DNA of 64,000 bases, from NCBI RefSeq assembly GCF_000737245.1, contig NZ_JPQU01000067.1:158354-222353 (forward strand), read 5' to 3'. The stretch's first letter is position 1. The number at the start of each line of letters is the position of its first letter. The notes below the pieces were generated by a model, which had not been told where the DNA came from, made no database searches, and saw only the letters and a program-made list of their open reading frames with translations. This document shows, piece by piece, positions 50,693-59,847 of the stretch. The stretch is from Pseudomonas syringae. Its GTDB lineage: Bacteria; Pseudomonadota; Gammaproteobacteria; Pseudomonadales; Pseudomonadaceae. Made by a program: the position numbers and the translations under genes.

Positions 50693-51079
50693 TTACAGCA
50701 GGCCTTTCTTCTGCTTGTAATCGCGAACAGCGGCCTTGATGGCATCTTCCGCGAGTACCGAGCAGTGAATTTTCACCGGAGGCAAAGCCAGCTCTTCAGC
50801 CAACTGAGTGTTTTTGATGGTCTCTGCTTCGTCCAGAGTCTTGCCTTTCATCCACTCGGTTGCCAGGGAGCTGGAGGCGATAGCCGAACCGCAACCATAA
50901 GTCTTGAACTTGGCGTCTTCGATGACACCCTGATCATTGACCTTGATTTGCAGACGCATAACGTCGCCGCAAGCAGGAGCGCCGACCATGCCGGTGCCAA
51001 CATCTGGATCTTCCGCGTTCATCTTGCCGACGTTGCGCGGATTCTCGTAGTGGTCAATGACCTTTTCGCTGTAAGCCAT
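50693..51079 (-). CDS. iscU: Fe-S scaffold protein IscU
   Basis: 128 residues. Scaffold residues Cys37 and Asp39 (APACGD), Cys63 (YGCGSAIASSS) and Cys106 (IHCSVLAEDAIKAA) are all present, as is LPPVK at 99-103, the HscA binding site. ATG 51077-51079 with GAGGAA upstream. Follows iscS. Confidence 0.97.
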   Translation of the reverse strand: MAYSEKVIDHYENPRNVGKMNAEDPDVGTGMVGAPACGDVMRLQIKVNDQGVIEDAKFKTYGCGSAIASSSLATEWMKGKTLDEAETIKNTQLAEELALPPVKIHCSVLAEDAIKAAVRDYKQKKGLL

Positions 51080-51161
51080 GATGCTATTCCTCTATCAGGG
51101 AGCCGCTCTGCAAGTCATGAAAACGGTAGTCAACATGACCTGTCTGTAAGGCGACTTTAAA

Positions 51162-52376
51162 TTAGTGCGCCGCCCACTCGATCTTGGAAATGTCGACGCC
51201 GTCTTTGTACATGTCCCACAGCGGCGACAGTGCGCGCAGCTTGGTGACCGCTTCGCAGACTTTCTGCGCGGCGTAATCGATTTCTTCTTCGGTGCTGAAA
51301 CGACCAAAAGTGAAGCGTATCGAGCTGTGAGCCAGTTCGTCATTACGACCAAGGGCGCGTAGCACGTAGGACGGCTCCAGCGACGCCGAGGTACAGGCGG
51401 AACCGGACGAAACGGCCAGATCCTTGAGCGCCATGATCAGCGACTCGCCTTCAACGTAGTTAAAGCTCAGATTCAGGTTGTGCGGAACGCGTGCAGTCAG
51501 GCTGCCGTTCACGTACAGCTCTTCGAGGTTCTCGACCTGCTTGTAGAAGCGATCGTTCAGCGCTTGAAGACGCTGGTTTTCCGTTGCCATTTCTTCCTTG
51601 GCAATACGGAAAGCCTCACCCATACCGACGATCTGGTGAGTCGCCAGCGTACCGGAACGCATACCACGCTCGTGACCACCGCCATGCATGGCCGCTTCGA
51701 TACGAACACGCGGCTTGCGGCTCACGTACAGTGCGCCGATACCTTTAGGACCATAAGTCTTGTGGGCGGAGAAGGACATCAGGTCGACCTTGAGGTTGGC
51801 CAGATTGATCTCGACTTTGCCGGTGGACTGGGCCGCATCGACATGGAACAGCACGCCGCGCGAACGGGTAAGTTCGCCGATGGCAGCGATGTCGTTAATG
51901 GTGCCGATTTCGTTGTTCACGTGCATGATCGAAACCAGAATGGTGTCGTCGCGCATTACCGCCTCAATCATTGCAGGGGTAATCAAACCGTCTTCGGTAG
52001 GGTCGAGATAAGTAACCTCAAAACCTTCACGCTCAAGCTGACGCGTCGTATCAAGCACCGCTTTGTGCTCGATCTTGGAGGTGATGATGTGCTTGCCCTT
52101 GGAGGCATAGAAGTGCGCAACACCCTTGATTGCAAGGTTGTCGGATTCAGTAGCACCGGAAGTCCAAACGATTTCGCGCGGGTCGGCGCCAACCAGATCA
52201 GCCACCTGACGACGCGCATTTTCAACCGATTCTTCAGCCTTCCAGCCGAATACGTGGGAACGCGAAGCCGGGTTGCCGAAGTTTCCGTCAGCAGTCAGGC
52301 ATTCGATCATTTTCTGAGCGACACGCGGGTCGACCGGGGTCGTCGCGGAGTAATCGAGGTAAATCGGCAACTTCAT
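51162..52376 (-). CDS. iscS: Cysteine desulfurase IscS
   Basis: PLP enzyme that takes sulfur from cysteine for Fe-S clusters, tRNA thiolation and cofactors. 404 residues, identical in length to E. coli IscS. PLP lysine Lys206 (SFSAHKTYG), His104 (KIEHKAVLD) and the persulfide Cys328 (SSGSACTSAS) are visible. ATG 52374-52376 has AGGAGA upstream; a start nine codons earlier was rejected. Confidence 0.97.
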   Translation of the reverse strand: MKLPIYLDYSATTPVDPRVAQKMIECLTADGNFGNPASRSHVFGWKAEESVENARRQVADLVGADPREIVWTSGATESDNLAIKGVAHFYASKGKHIITSKIEHKAVLDTTRQLEREGFEVTYLDPTEDGLITPAMIEAVMRDDTILVSIMHVNNEIGTINDIAAIGELTRSRGVLFHVDAAQSTGKVEINLANLKVDLMSFSAHKTYGPKGIGALYVSRKPRVRIEAAMHGGGHERGMRSGTLATHQIVGMGEAFRIAKEEMATENQRLQALNDRFYKQVENLEELYVNGSLTARVPHNLNLSFNYVEGESLIMALKDLAVSSGSACTSASLEPSYVLRALGRNDELAHSSIRFTFGRFSTEEEIDYAAQKVCEAVTKLRALSPLWDMYKDGVDISKIEWAAH

Positions 52377-52420
52377 TGAATCTCTCCTATCAGGCAGGCG
52401 CACCGCTCATTCATCTGCGT

Positions 52421-52918
52421 TCATTCAACGGCGGACGTTTCAATCTTATCCAGGTACTGGTTCTTGGCGCTGGCGCCGTTACGACGCAGATCCTGGCGCT
52501 GGGCGACTTCCTGTACCTCACGGCGAGTGACAAGGTCGGCCAGACTGATACCGCTTAGAAACTCGTGAATCTGTTCGCTGAGATCGCACCATAAATGGTG
52601 AGTCAGACAGGTGTCACCAGCGTGGCAATCACCCAGACCCTGACAACGGGTCGCGTCGACGGATTCGTTTACCGCGTCAACCACCTGAGCCACCTTGATA
52701 CCCTGCATGTCGCGCGACAGCTGATAGCCACCACCCGGCCCGCGCACACTGGAAACCAGATTGCCACGGCGCAGCTTTGCGAAAAGCTGCTCAAGGTACG
52801 AAAGGGAAATGCCTTGCCGCTCAGAAATATCAGCCAGGGACACTGGCCCATTCTGCGCGTGCAACGCCAGATCAAGCATGGCAGTTACGGCGTATCGGCC
52901 TTTAGTAGTCAGTCGCAT
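52421..52918 (-). CDS. iscR: Fe-S cluster-sensing regulator IscR
   Basis: Rrf2-family repressor of 165 residues. A winged-helix domain (MRLTTKGRYAVTAMLDLALH, LSYLEQLFAKLRR) is followed by the 2Fe-2S site: Cys92, Cys98, Cys104 and His107, the same numbering as in E. coli. With a cluster it represses the isc operon; apo-IscR controls other genes. First gene of the iscR-iscX operon, with an IscR-type box in its own promoter. Confidence 0.96.
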   Translation of the reverse strand: MRLTTKGRYAVTAMLDLALHAQNGPVSLADISERQGISLSYLEQLFAKLRRGNLVSSVRGPGGGYQLSRDMQGIKVAQVVDAVNESVDATRCQGLGDCHAGDTCLTHHLWCDLSEQIHEFLSGISLADLVTRREVQEVAQRQDLRRNGASAKNQYLDKIETSAVE

Positions 52919-52950
52919 GGCGTGTACCGCAGAGGTTCGTAATGAGGGCG

Positions 52951-52983
52951 AGTATGCTATTCCCGAGTATTTAAGTCAACTAT
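52951..52983 (-). promoter_or_regulatory. iscR promoter with an IscR type 1 operator
   Basis: On the minus strand TTGACT, a 17-base spacer and CATACT (52951-52956) form a sigma-70 promoter. The stretch 52959-52983 contains ATAGTTGACT then ACTCGGGAAT, the pattern of a type 1 IscR site, overlapping the -35 box and spacer. It should give autorepression of iscRSUA by cluster-loaded IscR. Confidence 0.8.
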
Positions 52984-53076
52984 AAGACCAAGTAAAACAG
53001 TCGGGATTAAGAGCAAAATAGCGGCGGCATCATAGCAAACGCGGGGGCGCATGACACGCCCCGTTTCAAATCCGCC

Positions 53077-53853
53077 TCAGCCGACCTTGCTTTCGCTCTT
53101 GTCTTTCACGCAATCAAAGACTTCGTCGCGCAACTCCGGGAGATCCTTGGCGCAATAATCGCTGCCCAGCCCCTTCAGCGCACCACACATGCCTTCCAGG
53201 CGAGCATCCACGGCCTGCAGATGGTCAAGCAACTGACCGATCGCACGGGCGACCGGGTCGGGCATGTCTTCACTGACGCCATAAGCGTCGAAGCCCAGCT
53301 TCTCGGCAATGGCTTTGCGCTTGGCTTCTACATCGTCGCCTGTCTTGACGATGATCCGACCCGGAATCCCCACTGCCGTTGCGCCAGCAGGGACGGCTTT
53401 GGTGACCACTGCATTGGACCCGATCTTGGCGCCAGCTCCCACAGTGAATGGCCCAAGCACCTTGGCACCAGCGCCGACTACAACACCATCTTCAAGGGTC
53501 GGATGGCGCTTGCCGGCGTTCCAGCTGGTACCGCCCAGGGTCACACCTTGATATAGCGTGACGTCATTGCCAATTTCGGCGGTCTCGCCGATCACGATAC
53601 CCATCCCGTGATCGATGAAGAAACGCCGACCGACCTTGGCGCCAGGGTGGATTTCAATACCGGTCATCCAGCGGCCGAAGTTCGACACAACCCGGGCAGG
53701 CCATTTCCAGCCGTTATTCCACAGGATATGCGCCAGACGATGCAGCCAGATGGCGTGCATACCCGGATAGCAGGTCAGCACTTCAAAAGAGTTGCGCGCC
53801 GCGGGATCACGATGGAACACACTTTGAATATCTTCACGCAGACGCTCAAACAT
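53077..53853 (-). CDS. cysE: Serine O-acetyltransferase CysE
   Basis: Makes O-acetylserine, the precursor of cysteine, from serine and acetyl-CoA. 258 residues. N-terminal helical domain, then the left-handed beta helix of hexapeptide repeats (about 65-170: GIEIHPGAKVGRRFFIDHGM, VTLYQGVTLGGTSW, GVVVGAGAKVLGPF) with the catalytic His in DHGM. ATG 53851-53853 with AGGA upstream; overlaps the trmJ stop. Near iscS, whose substrate is cysteine. Confidence 0.94.
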   Translation of the reverse strand: MFERLREDIQSVFHRDPAARNSFEVLTCYPGMHAIWLHRLAHILWNNGWKWPARVVSNFGRWMTGIEIHPGAKVGRRFFIDHGMGIVIGETAEIGNDVTLYQGVTLGGTSWNAGKRHPTLEDGVVVGAGAKVLGPFTVGAGAKIGSNAVVTKAVPAGATAVGIPGRIIVKTGDDVEAKRKAIAEKLGFDAYGVSEDMPDPVARAIGQLLDHLQAVDARLEGMCGALKGLGSDYCAKDLPELRDEVFDCVKDKSESKVG

Positions 53854-54626
53854 CACTGATCCTTTCTTTTGTAGGGTTCACCGCGAGCAGCCTTCTGGGT
53901 TTCAGTCAGAATGCCGCGCAAAATACTGATCTCGGACCGGTTCACTTCACTGCGCCCGTAGAGCCGACGCAAGCGAGCCATAAGATGACGGGGCTTTTCC
54001 GGATCCAGAAAGCCAATGGCGACCAATGTTGTTTCCAGATGCCCGTAAAAGCCTTCCATTTCATCCATGGTCGCCAGATCGGCGCTACGCACGGACGTTA
54101 CTTCGTACTTTTCAACCTTGGTGGGCTGACCCTGGGCCGCCAGCCAGGACATACGCACTTCGTAACTGAGCACCTGCACGGCTGCGGCAAGATTTAGCGA
54201 ACTGAATTCCGGATCGGAGGGGATGTGCACGTGGTAGTGACATCGCTGCAGCTCTTCATTGGTCAGACCGGCGTATTCGCGACCGAACACTAACGCAACC
54301 TCCGCCCCCTGCCCTGCCTGCTCAGCGGCCATTACGCCGGACTCACGCGGATCGAGCAACGGCCATGGAATACGACGATCACGAGCACTGGTGCCCAGGA
54401 CCAGATTGCAGCCCACCAAAGCGTCTTCGAGGGTCGCAACCACCTGAGCTTTTTCCAGGATATCGCCTGCCCCCGAAGCCCGGGCGTCAGCCTCGTGAGA
54501 CGGGAACACCAGCGGATCAACAAGCACCAGGCGCGAAAGCCCCATGTTTTTCATGGCACGAGCAGCCCCTCCGATATTACCGGGGTGACTGGTACCGACC
54601 AGGACAACACGAATATTTTGCAGCAA
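53853..54626 (-). CDS. trmJ: tRNA (cytidine/uridine-2'-O)-methyltransferase TrmJ
   Basis: 257 residues of the SPOUT family; methylates the ribose at position 32 of tRNAs. Signature VLVGTSHPGNIGGAARAMKN near 8-27, ALVFGREYAGLTNEEL near 113-128 and SLNLAAAVQVLSYE. No ATG is available in frame: a TGA lies three codons upstream, so the start is the TTG at 54624-54626, which gives the family N-terminus (LQNIRVVLV). Transcribed ahead of cysE. Confidence 0.93.
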   Translation of the reverse strand: MLQNIRVVLVGTSHPGNIGGAARAMKNMGLSRLVLVDPLVFPSHEADARASGAGDILEKAQVVATLEDALVGCNLVLGTSARDRRIPWPLLDPRESGVMAAEQAGQGAEVALVFGREYAGLTNEELQRCHYHVHIPSDPEFSSLNLAAAVQVLSYEVRMSWLAAQGQPTKVEKYEVTSVRSADLATMDEMEGFYGHLETTLVAIGFLDPEKPRHLMARLRRLYGRSEVNRSEISILRGILTETQKAARGEPYKRKDQ

Positions 54627-54747
54627 TGCAAGCGCTCACAGATAAGTAGGAGGGAGGAAATCTTACAGAAGCGGCTCGGTTAGCGCTATGAAGGGTTGTG
54701 GCGCTCATTGTGAGTTTTGGGAGAACCCATGCTTGTCCGCCAGACGA

Positions 54748-54839
54748 CGTGGGACCGGCTTTAGCCGGGAAAGTGATATTTCTGACGGTCAAATTTCAGT
54801 GACTGCATCGGCCTATTCCCGGCTAAAGCCGGTCCTACG
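54748..54839. repeat. REP-type palindrome, CCGGCTTTAGCCGG family, copy 2
   Basis: 92-bp element with 23-bp arms (54748-54770 and 54817-54839) differing at one position; same family and same length as 14201-14292 but with a different loop. It lies between the divergent trmJ and suhB genes, about 40 bases before the suhB promoter. Confidence 0.86.
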
Positions 54840-54875
54840 ACATCGACCACAGGCTCAATACATCCAGTTAATCGC

Positions 54876-54904
54876 TGGAAAATTTCCGTCACTCCCCCTA
54901 CAAT
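54876..54904 (+). promoter_or_regulatory. Probable suhB promoter
   Basis: TGGAAA, a 17-base spacer and TACAAT (54899-54904), about 36 bases before the suhB ATG. Four of six -35 and five of six -10 bases match consensus. Confidence 0.5.
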
Positions 54905-54939
54905 GTTCGGCTTTCTTTAACGACCTAGGTGAAACGTCC

Positions 54940-55755
54940 ATGCAGCCCATGCTGAATATCGCGCTGCGCGCCGCCCGCAGCGCCAGCGAATTGATTTTCC
55001 GCTCCATCGAGCGCCTGGATACCATCAAGGTCGATGAAAAAGGCGCGAAGGATTACGTCAGTGAAATTGACCGTGCTGCCGAGCAATTGATCATCACTGC
55101 TCTGCGCAAGGCGTACCCGACACACGGCATTCTCGGTGAAGAAACCGGCATGCACGAAGGCAGCGGCGAAGGTGCCGACTACCTGTGGATCATTGATCCG
55201 CTGGACGGCACCACCAACTTTGTTCGCGGCGTACCGCACTTCGCGGTCAGCATCGCCTGCAAACACAAAGGCCGTCTTGCTCACGCGGTTGTTCTTGACC
55301 CGGTTCGCCAGGAAGAATTCACCGCCAGCGCCGGTAACGGTGCACAACTCAACGGTCGCCGCATGCGAGTCAGCCCACGCACCAGCCTTGAAGGCGCGCT
55401 GCTGGGCACTGGCTTCCCGTTCCGCGACAACCAGATGGATAACCTGGAAAACTACCTGGGCATGTTCCGCAGCCTGGTAGGCCAGACCGCTGGCATCCGT
55501 CGCGCTGGCGCTGCAAGCCTGGACCTGGCCTACGTGGCTGCCGGTCGCTTCGATGCATTCTGGGAGTCGGGCCTGTCCGAGTGGGATATGGCAGCAGGCG
55601 CCCTCCTGATTCAGGAAGCAGGCGGCCTGGTCAGCGACTTCACAGGTGGTCACGACTTCCTGGAAAAAGGCCACATCGTTGCCGGCAACACCAAATGCTT
55701 CAAGGCTGTACTGACCTCCATCGCGCCGCACTTGCCGCACTCGATGAAGCGTTAA
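54940..55755 (+). CDS. suhB: Inositol-1-monophosphatase family protein SuhB
   Basis: 271 residues. Metal-dependent phosphatase fold with EEIDRAAEQ-like VSEIDRAAEQLI, GEETG near 66-70, the metal motif DPLDGTTNF near 85-93 and the second motif SEWDMAAGALLIQEAGG near 211-227. Besides inositol phosphatase activity, SuhB is known to bind NusA and ribosomal antitermination complexes, and in Pseudomonas aeruginosa affects virulence genes. ATG 54940 follows AGGTGA; an in-frame start at 54688 crosses the REP element and was rejected. Confidence 0.94.
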   Translation: MQPMLNIALRAARSASELIFRSIERLDTIKVDEKGAKDYVSEIDRAAEQLIITALRKAYPTHGILGEETGMHEGSGEGADYLWIIDPLDGTTNFVRGVPHFAVSIACKHKGRLAHAVVLDPVRQEEFTASAGNGAQLNGRRMRVSPRTSLEGALLGTGFPFRDNQMDNLENYLGMFRSLVGQTAGIRRAGAASLDLAYVAAGRFDAFWESGLSEWDMAAGALLIQEAGGLVSDFTGGHDFLEKGHIVAGNTKCFKAVLTSIAPHLPHSMKR

Positions 55756-55767
55756 TTACTGGCTGCT

Positions 55768-55794
55768 AAAAACCGGCGTAATGCCGGTTTTTTT
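55768..55794 (+). terminator. suhB terminator
   Basis: Stem AAAAACCGGC / GCCGGTTTTT with a 5-base loop and a seven-T run, 12 bases after the suhB stop. Confidence 0.9.
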
Positions 55795-55826
55795 ATGCCC
55801 GCTACTTTTAAGCCCTACAGAAGCAG

Positions 55827-55850
55827 AAAAAGCACCCGAAGGTGCTTTTT
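55827..55850 (-). terminator. Terminator of the glycine-zipper gene
   Basis: Stem AAAAAGCACC / GGTGCTTTTT with a 4-base loop, 20 bases after the stop of the minus-strand glycine-zipper gene. It faces the suhB terminator. Confidence 0.88.
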
Positions 55851-55870
55851 CTTTCTAGTAGCAAATTGGG

Positions 55871-56410
55871 TTAATTTGCCTGACCCAGAATCAACTTGCC
55901 GTCTTCACCCACGGGAATCTCGCCACCCGGATCACGATCCATACGCACCTGACCAACTTTGTCCTTGAGCTTGTATTTCACGTCATAGCCCACAACTTTA
56001 TCGCTGATGTCGTTGACCGTATTGCAGCGAGTCTCAGTGGTGGTGTAGGTATCGCGGTTCTGCATGCCTTCCTGAACCTTGTTACCGGCGTATCCGCCGC
56101 CCACCGCACCTGCGACTGTGGCGATTTTCTTGCCGTTACCGCCACCGACCTGATTGCCCAGCAAGCCGCCAGCAACAGCACCCAGCACACTGCCCACAAT
56201 CTGATGCTCATCCTTGACTGGCGCCCGCTTTGTAACGGTGACGTCCTTACAAACTTCCCGCGGTGTTTTGATCTGCTGTTTTACTGGCTCCACGGCCAGT
56301 ACCTCTGCATGTTCAGGACCGCTTTTAACGAGGCTGTAGGTGGCAACAGCACCGCCAGCCGTTACAACGGCAGCGCCCAGCACAGCACCAACAAGCAACG
56401 ATTTGTTCAC
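55871..56410 (-). CDS. Glycine-zipper 2TM domain protein
   Basis: 179 residues. An N-terminal hydrophobic segment (SLLVGAVLGAAVVTAGGAVA) is either an uncleaved anchor or a signal; no lipobox Cys is present. Residues about 70-112 form a glycine zipper (GSVLGAVAGGLLGNQVGG, then AGAVGGGYAGNKV), as in the Rickettsia 17 kDa surface antigen family. The C-terminal part has paired cysteines (VCKDV, RCNTV) and VGYDVKYKLKDKVGQVRMD. Envelope protein of unknown function. ATG 56408-56410, own terminator. Confidence 0.82.
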   Translation of the reverse strand: MNKSLLVGAVLGAAVVTAGGAVATYSLVKSGPEHAEVLAVEPVKQQIKTPREVCKDVTVTKRAPVKDEHQIVGSVLGAVAGGLLGNQVGGGNGKKIATVAGAVGGGYAGNKVQEGMQNRDTYTTTETRCNTVNDISDKVVGYDVKYKLKDKVGQVRMDRDPGGEIPVGEDGKLILGQAN

Positions 56411-56547
56411 GTGAACCTCCTGACCTACTCAAACGCAGTTTCCTGCGCAATACCCACCCTTGGAGCGCAAAAGGCCATCAGAGTTCAAAACATCACTCTT
56501 TACAAACGAACCCAGCACATTAGGTACCCCGTTCAAAGAGCACAAAA

Positions 56548-56576
56548 AAAGGCGCGAGCTCAATGCTCGCGCCTTT
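56548..56576 (-). terminator. Terminator after secF
   Basis: Stem AAAGGCGCGAGC / GCTCGCGCCTTT with a 5-base loop and a T-run on the minus strand, 27 bases past secF. Confidence 0.9.
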
Positions 56577-56603
56577 CAATTTTTGCTACAGAGAGATCAG
56601 CGA

Positions 56604-57515
56604 TCAGGGACGATCATCAACCTTCTCGGCAACGACTGGAGGAATCAGATCCTCAGTTGTCAGGTTCAGCCAGATCAACACCACGTTGGCGATGTAGATG
56701 GACGAGTAAGTACCCGCCAATACACCTACGAACAGCGCAATCGAGAAGCCCTCGAGGTTATCACCACCAAAGACCCACAGCGCAACGATCGCCAGCAACG
56801 TCGAAACCGAAGTTGCAATGGTGCGCAGCAAGGTCTGCGTCGTCGAGATGTTGATGTTTTCGATCAGCGAAGCCTTACGCAGCAAGCGGAAGTTTTCCCG
56901 CACTCGGTCGAATACCACGATCGTGTCGTTCAGCGAGTAACCGATGATCGCCAGGACCGCAGCCAATACCGTGAGGTCGAAAGTGATCTGGAAGAACGAC
57001 AGGATACCCATCGTTACCACCACGTCGTGGATCAGCGAAATGATCGCACCCACTGCAAACTTCCACTGGAAGCGGAACGCGAGGTAGATCAGAACGCCAC
57101 CCAGCGCCAGAAGCATGCCGAGGCCGCCCTGGTCGCGCAGCTCTTCCCCCACCTGCGGACCTACGAATTCCACACGTTTGACGGTAGCCGGGTTATCAGC
57201 ACCCGCCTTGCGCAGCGCGTCGGCGACCTGGGTACCCAGTTGCGGATCCTCACCTGGCATACGCACCAGCAGATCCGTCGTGGCACCGAAGTTCTGTACG
57301 ACAGCATCGTGATACCCGGCGCTGACCAGCTCTTCGCGAACCTTGCCCAGATCGGCTGGACGCTCGTAAGTCAGCTCGATGAGCGTACCGCCGGTGAAGT
57401 CCAGACCATAGTTGAGCCCTTTATGAAACCAGCTGAACAACGCCAGAATGGTAAGGAGCACAGTGACGGCGAACGCAACATTGCGAACGCCCATGAAGTT
57501 AATGGTACGTAACAT
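56604..57515 (-). CDS. secF: Protein translocase subunit SecF
   Basis: 303 residues with six membrane segments; pairs with SecD to use the proton gradient for late steps of protein export. Features include FTGGTLIELTYE (about 40-51), a periplasmic loop, and the conserved core YSLNDTIVVFDRVRENFR and TQTLLRTIATSVSTLLAI. ATG 57513-57515 follows AAGGGG, 9 bases after secD. Confidence 0.96.
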   Translation of the reverse strand: MLRTINFMGVRNVAFAVTVLLTILALFSWFHKGLNYGLDFTGGTLIELTYERPADLGKVREELVSAGYHDAVVQNFGATTDLLVRMPGEDPQLGTQVADALRKAGADNPATVKRVEFVGPQVGEELRDQGGLGMLLALGGVLIYLAFRFQWKFAVGAIISLIHDVVVTMGILSFFQITFDLTVLAAVLAIIGYSLNDTIVVFDRVRENFRLLRKASLIENINISTTQTLLRTIATSVSTLLAIVALWVFGGDNLEGFSIALFVGVLAGTYSSIYIANVVLIWLNLTTEDLIPPVVAEKVDDRP

Positions 57516-57524
57516 GGCAGCCCC

Positions 57525-59393
57525 TTAAATCCACAACTTCTTGAAGTCACGCCCGCCATAGATCAGGTTGACCATTGCGCGGGTCACCATGATGGCCGTG
57601 AACATCGAGGTAAAGATCCCGAGCGACATGGTCACCGCAAAGCCTTTGACCGGGCCGGTGCCCATCGCAAAGAGAATGCCGCCGACCAGCAACGTCGTCA
57701 GGTTGGCGTCGAGGATCGCCGTATAGGCGCGATCGAAACCTTCGTTGATCGCACGCTGTACGGTCATGCCATTGGCGATTTCCTCACGAATCCGCGAGAA
57801 GATCAGCACGTTGGCATCCACCGCCATACCCATCGTCAAAACGATACCAGCGATACCTGGCAGCGTCAGTGTCGCGCCCAATAAGGACATCAACGCCAGC
57901 AGCATGACCATGTTCAGCCCCAAAGCGACTGTCGCGATCAGACCGAAGAAGCGATAGATGATCATGATGAAAATCGATACGAACAGCATACCCCAGAGGG
58001 AAGCGTCGATACCTTTGGTGATGTTGTCAGCACCCAGGCTCGGACCGATCGTGCGCTCTTCAGCGAAGTACATCGGTGCTGCCAGACCACCGGCACGCAG
58101 CAGCAGAGCCAGCTCGGAAGCCTCGCCCTGACCGTTCAGACCGGTGATGCGGAACTGGCTACCCAGCGGCGACTGAATGGTCGCCAGACTGATGATTTGC
58201 TTCTCTTCTTTGAAGGTCTGAACAGGCACGTCTTTTTCGACGCCGTTGACCATCTGCTTGGTGTAGGTAGTAGTCGGCTTCTGCTCGATGAAGATCACCG
58301 CCATGCTACGACCCACGTTGCTGCGTGTCGAACGGCTCATCAATTCGCCGCCATGACCATCCAGAGTGATATTCACCTGAGGACGACCGTGCTCATCAAA
58401 ACCAGCTTTGGCATCAGTCACCTGATCACCGGTAATGATCAGACCACGCTCCACCGGAGCTGCCGGACGACCGCCTTCGCGGAATTCGAACATTTCGGTG
58501 GTGGCCTTGGAGTCATCAGGGCCTGCGCCGAGACGGAATTCAAGGTTGGCGGTCTTGCCCAGAATACGCTTGGCTTCGGCAGTATCCTGCACGCCCGGCA
58601 ACTCGACCACGATGCGGTTGGCACCCTGACGCTGTACCAGAGGCTCGGCGACGCCCAGCTCATTGACGCGGTTACGTACCGTGGTCAAGTTCTGCTTGAT
58701 GGAGTAATCGCGGATCTCGGCAATCTTGGCCGGGGTCATGGCCAGACGCAGAACAGGGATACCGTTCAGTTCAGCCGGGGTAATTTCGAAATCTGTGTAG
58801 CTCTTGCGGATCAGAGCACGGGCTTCTTCACGGGCAGCTTCATCGCTGAAACCCAGCTGAATAGCGCCATTGAGTTGCGGCAGGCTGCGATAACGCAGTT
58901 TTTCCTTGCGCAGCAGGCTTTTGACTTCGCCTTCATATACGTTAAGACGCGCAGTCAGCGCCTTGTCCATGTCGACTTCCAGGAGGAAGTGCACGCCACC
59001 AGACAAGTCCAGGCCCATCTTCATCGGGCTCGCGCCCAGATGACGCAACCAGTTCGGAGTGGTCGGAGCCAGGTTCAGCGCGACGACATAGTCATCACCG
59101 AGCGCCTTGCGTACGACATCCTTGGCTGGCAGTTGATCTTCCTGCTTGGTCAGACGCAACAAACCGCCTTTGCCATTCTCAGCCAGGGAGGTGGCCTTGA
59201 CCGCGATACCGGAATCGACAAGCGCTTTGCCTGCACGTTCCAGATCAGCCTGACCGACTTGCAGCGCAGTGCTTGCGCCACTGATCTGGATCGCCGGATC
59301 GTCAGGGTAGAGATTGGGTGCGGAATAAATAAAGCCGATCACCAGCACCGCCAGGATCAGTACGTATTTCCACAGAGGGTATTTGTTCAGCAT
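57525..59393 (-). CDS. secD: Protein translocase subunit SecD
   Basis: 622 residues with one N-terminal membrane helix, a large periplasmic domain (P1, about 30-450) and five C-terminal helices. GLDLSGGVHFLLEVDMDKAL, VELPGVQDTAEAKRIL and GMAVDANVLIFSRIREEI are typical. Both GTG 59396 and ATG 59393 are possible; I took the ATG. Second gene of yajC-secD-secF. Confidence 0.96.
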   Translation of the reverse strand: MLNKYPLWKYVLILAVLVIGFIYSAPNLYPDDPAIQISGASTALQVGQADLERAGKALVDSGIAVKATSLAENGKGGLLRLTKQEDQLPAKDVVRKALGDDYVVALNLAPTTPNWLRHLGASPMKMGLDLSGGVHFLLEVDMDKALTARLNVYEGEVKSLLRKEKLRYRSLPQLNGAIQLGFSDEAAREEARALIRKSYTDFEITPAELNGIPVLRLAMTPAKIAEIRDYSIKQNLTTVRNRVNELGVAEPLVQRQGANRIVVELPGVQDTAEAKRILGKTANLEFRLGAGPDDSKATTEMFEFREGGRPAAPVERGLIITGDQVTDAKAGFDEHGRPQVNITLDGHGGELMSRSTRSNVGRSMAVIFIEQKPTTTYTKQMVNGVEKDVPVQTFKEEKQIISLATIQSPLGSQFRITGLNGQGEASELALLLRAGGLAAPMYFAEERTIGPSLGADNITKGIDASLWGMLFVSIFIMIIYRFFGLIATVALGLNMVMLLALMSLLGATLTLPGIAGIVLTMGMAVDANVLIFSRIREEIANGMTVQRAINEGFDRAYTAILDANLTTLLVGGILFAMGTGPVKGFAVTMSLGIFTSMFTAIMVTRAMVNLIYGGRDFKKLWI

Positions 59394-59458
59394 CACGCCG
59401 CCCGCTTATAAAACGCGAGGCGCCTTGCGCGCCCCGTCGATTGGTAAAAGTCTGAATC

Positions 59459-59794
59459 TTAAATCGCTTTCAGGGTGCCCTTCGGCAATGTTGCAGCAAT
59501 AGCGCCCTTTTGCATTTTCAGCTCTACAGTGTCGGATACTTCGATAACCACGAAGTCATCAGTCACTTTAGTGATCTTGCCAGCGATACCGCCGGTGGTG
59601 ACCACTTCATCGCCTTTTTGCAGATTGCCGAGCAGGTTTTTCTGCTCTTTGGCACGCTTGGCCTGTGGACGCCAGATCATCAGATAGAAGATAACCAGGA
59701 AGCCGACCAGGAAAATCCATTCGAAACCACCACCCATAGGGCCTGCTGCCGGTGCAGCAGCGTCCGCGAAAGCGGGAGAGATGAAAAAGCTCAT
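59459..59794 (-). CDS. yajC: Preprotein translocase subunit YajC
   Basis: 111 residues. One membrane segment (about 20-42, GFEWIFLVGFLVIFYLMIW) and a small cytoplasmic beta domain (GDEVVTTGGIAGKITKV). Works with SecDF and YidC. ATG 59792-59794 with GGAG upstream. Between tgt and secD in the standard order. Confidence 0.95.
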   Translation of the reverse strand: MSFFISPAFADAAAPAAGPMGGGFEWIFLVGFLVIFYLMIWRPQAKRAKEQKNLLGNLQKGDEVVTTGGIAGKITKVTDDFVVIEVSDTVELKMQKGAIAATLPKGTLKAI

Positions 59795-59847
59795 TTAGCA
59801 CTCCAGTTGCATAATATTAGGATAAAACGACAAAACTCAGGTTCGAC

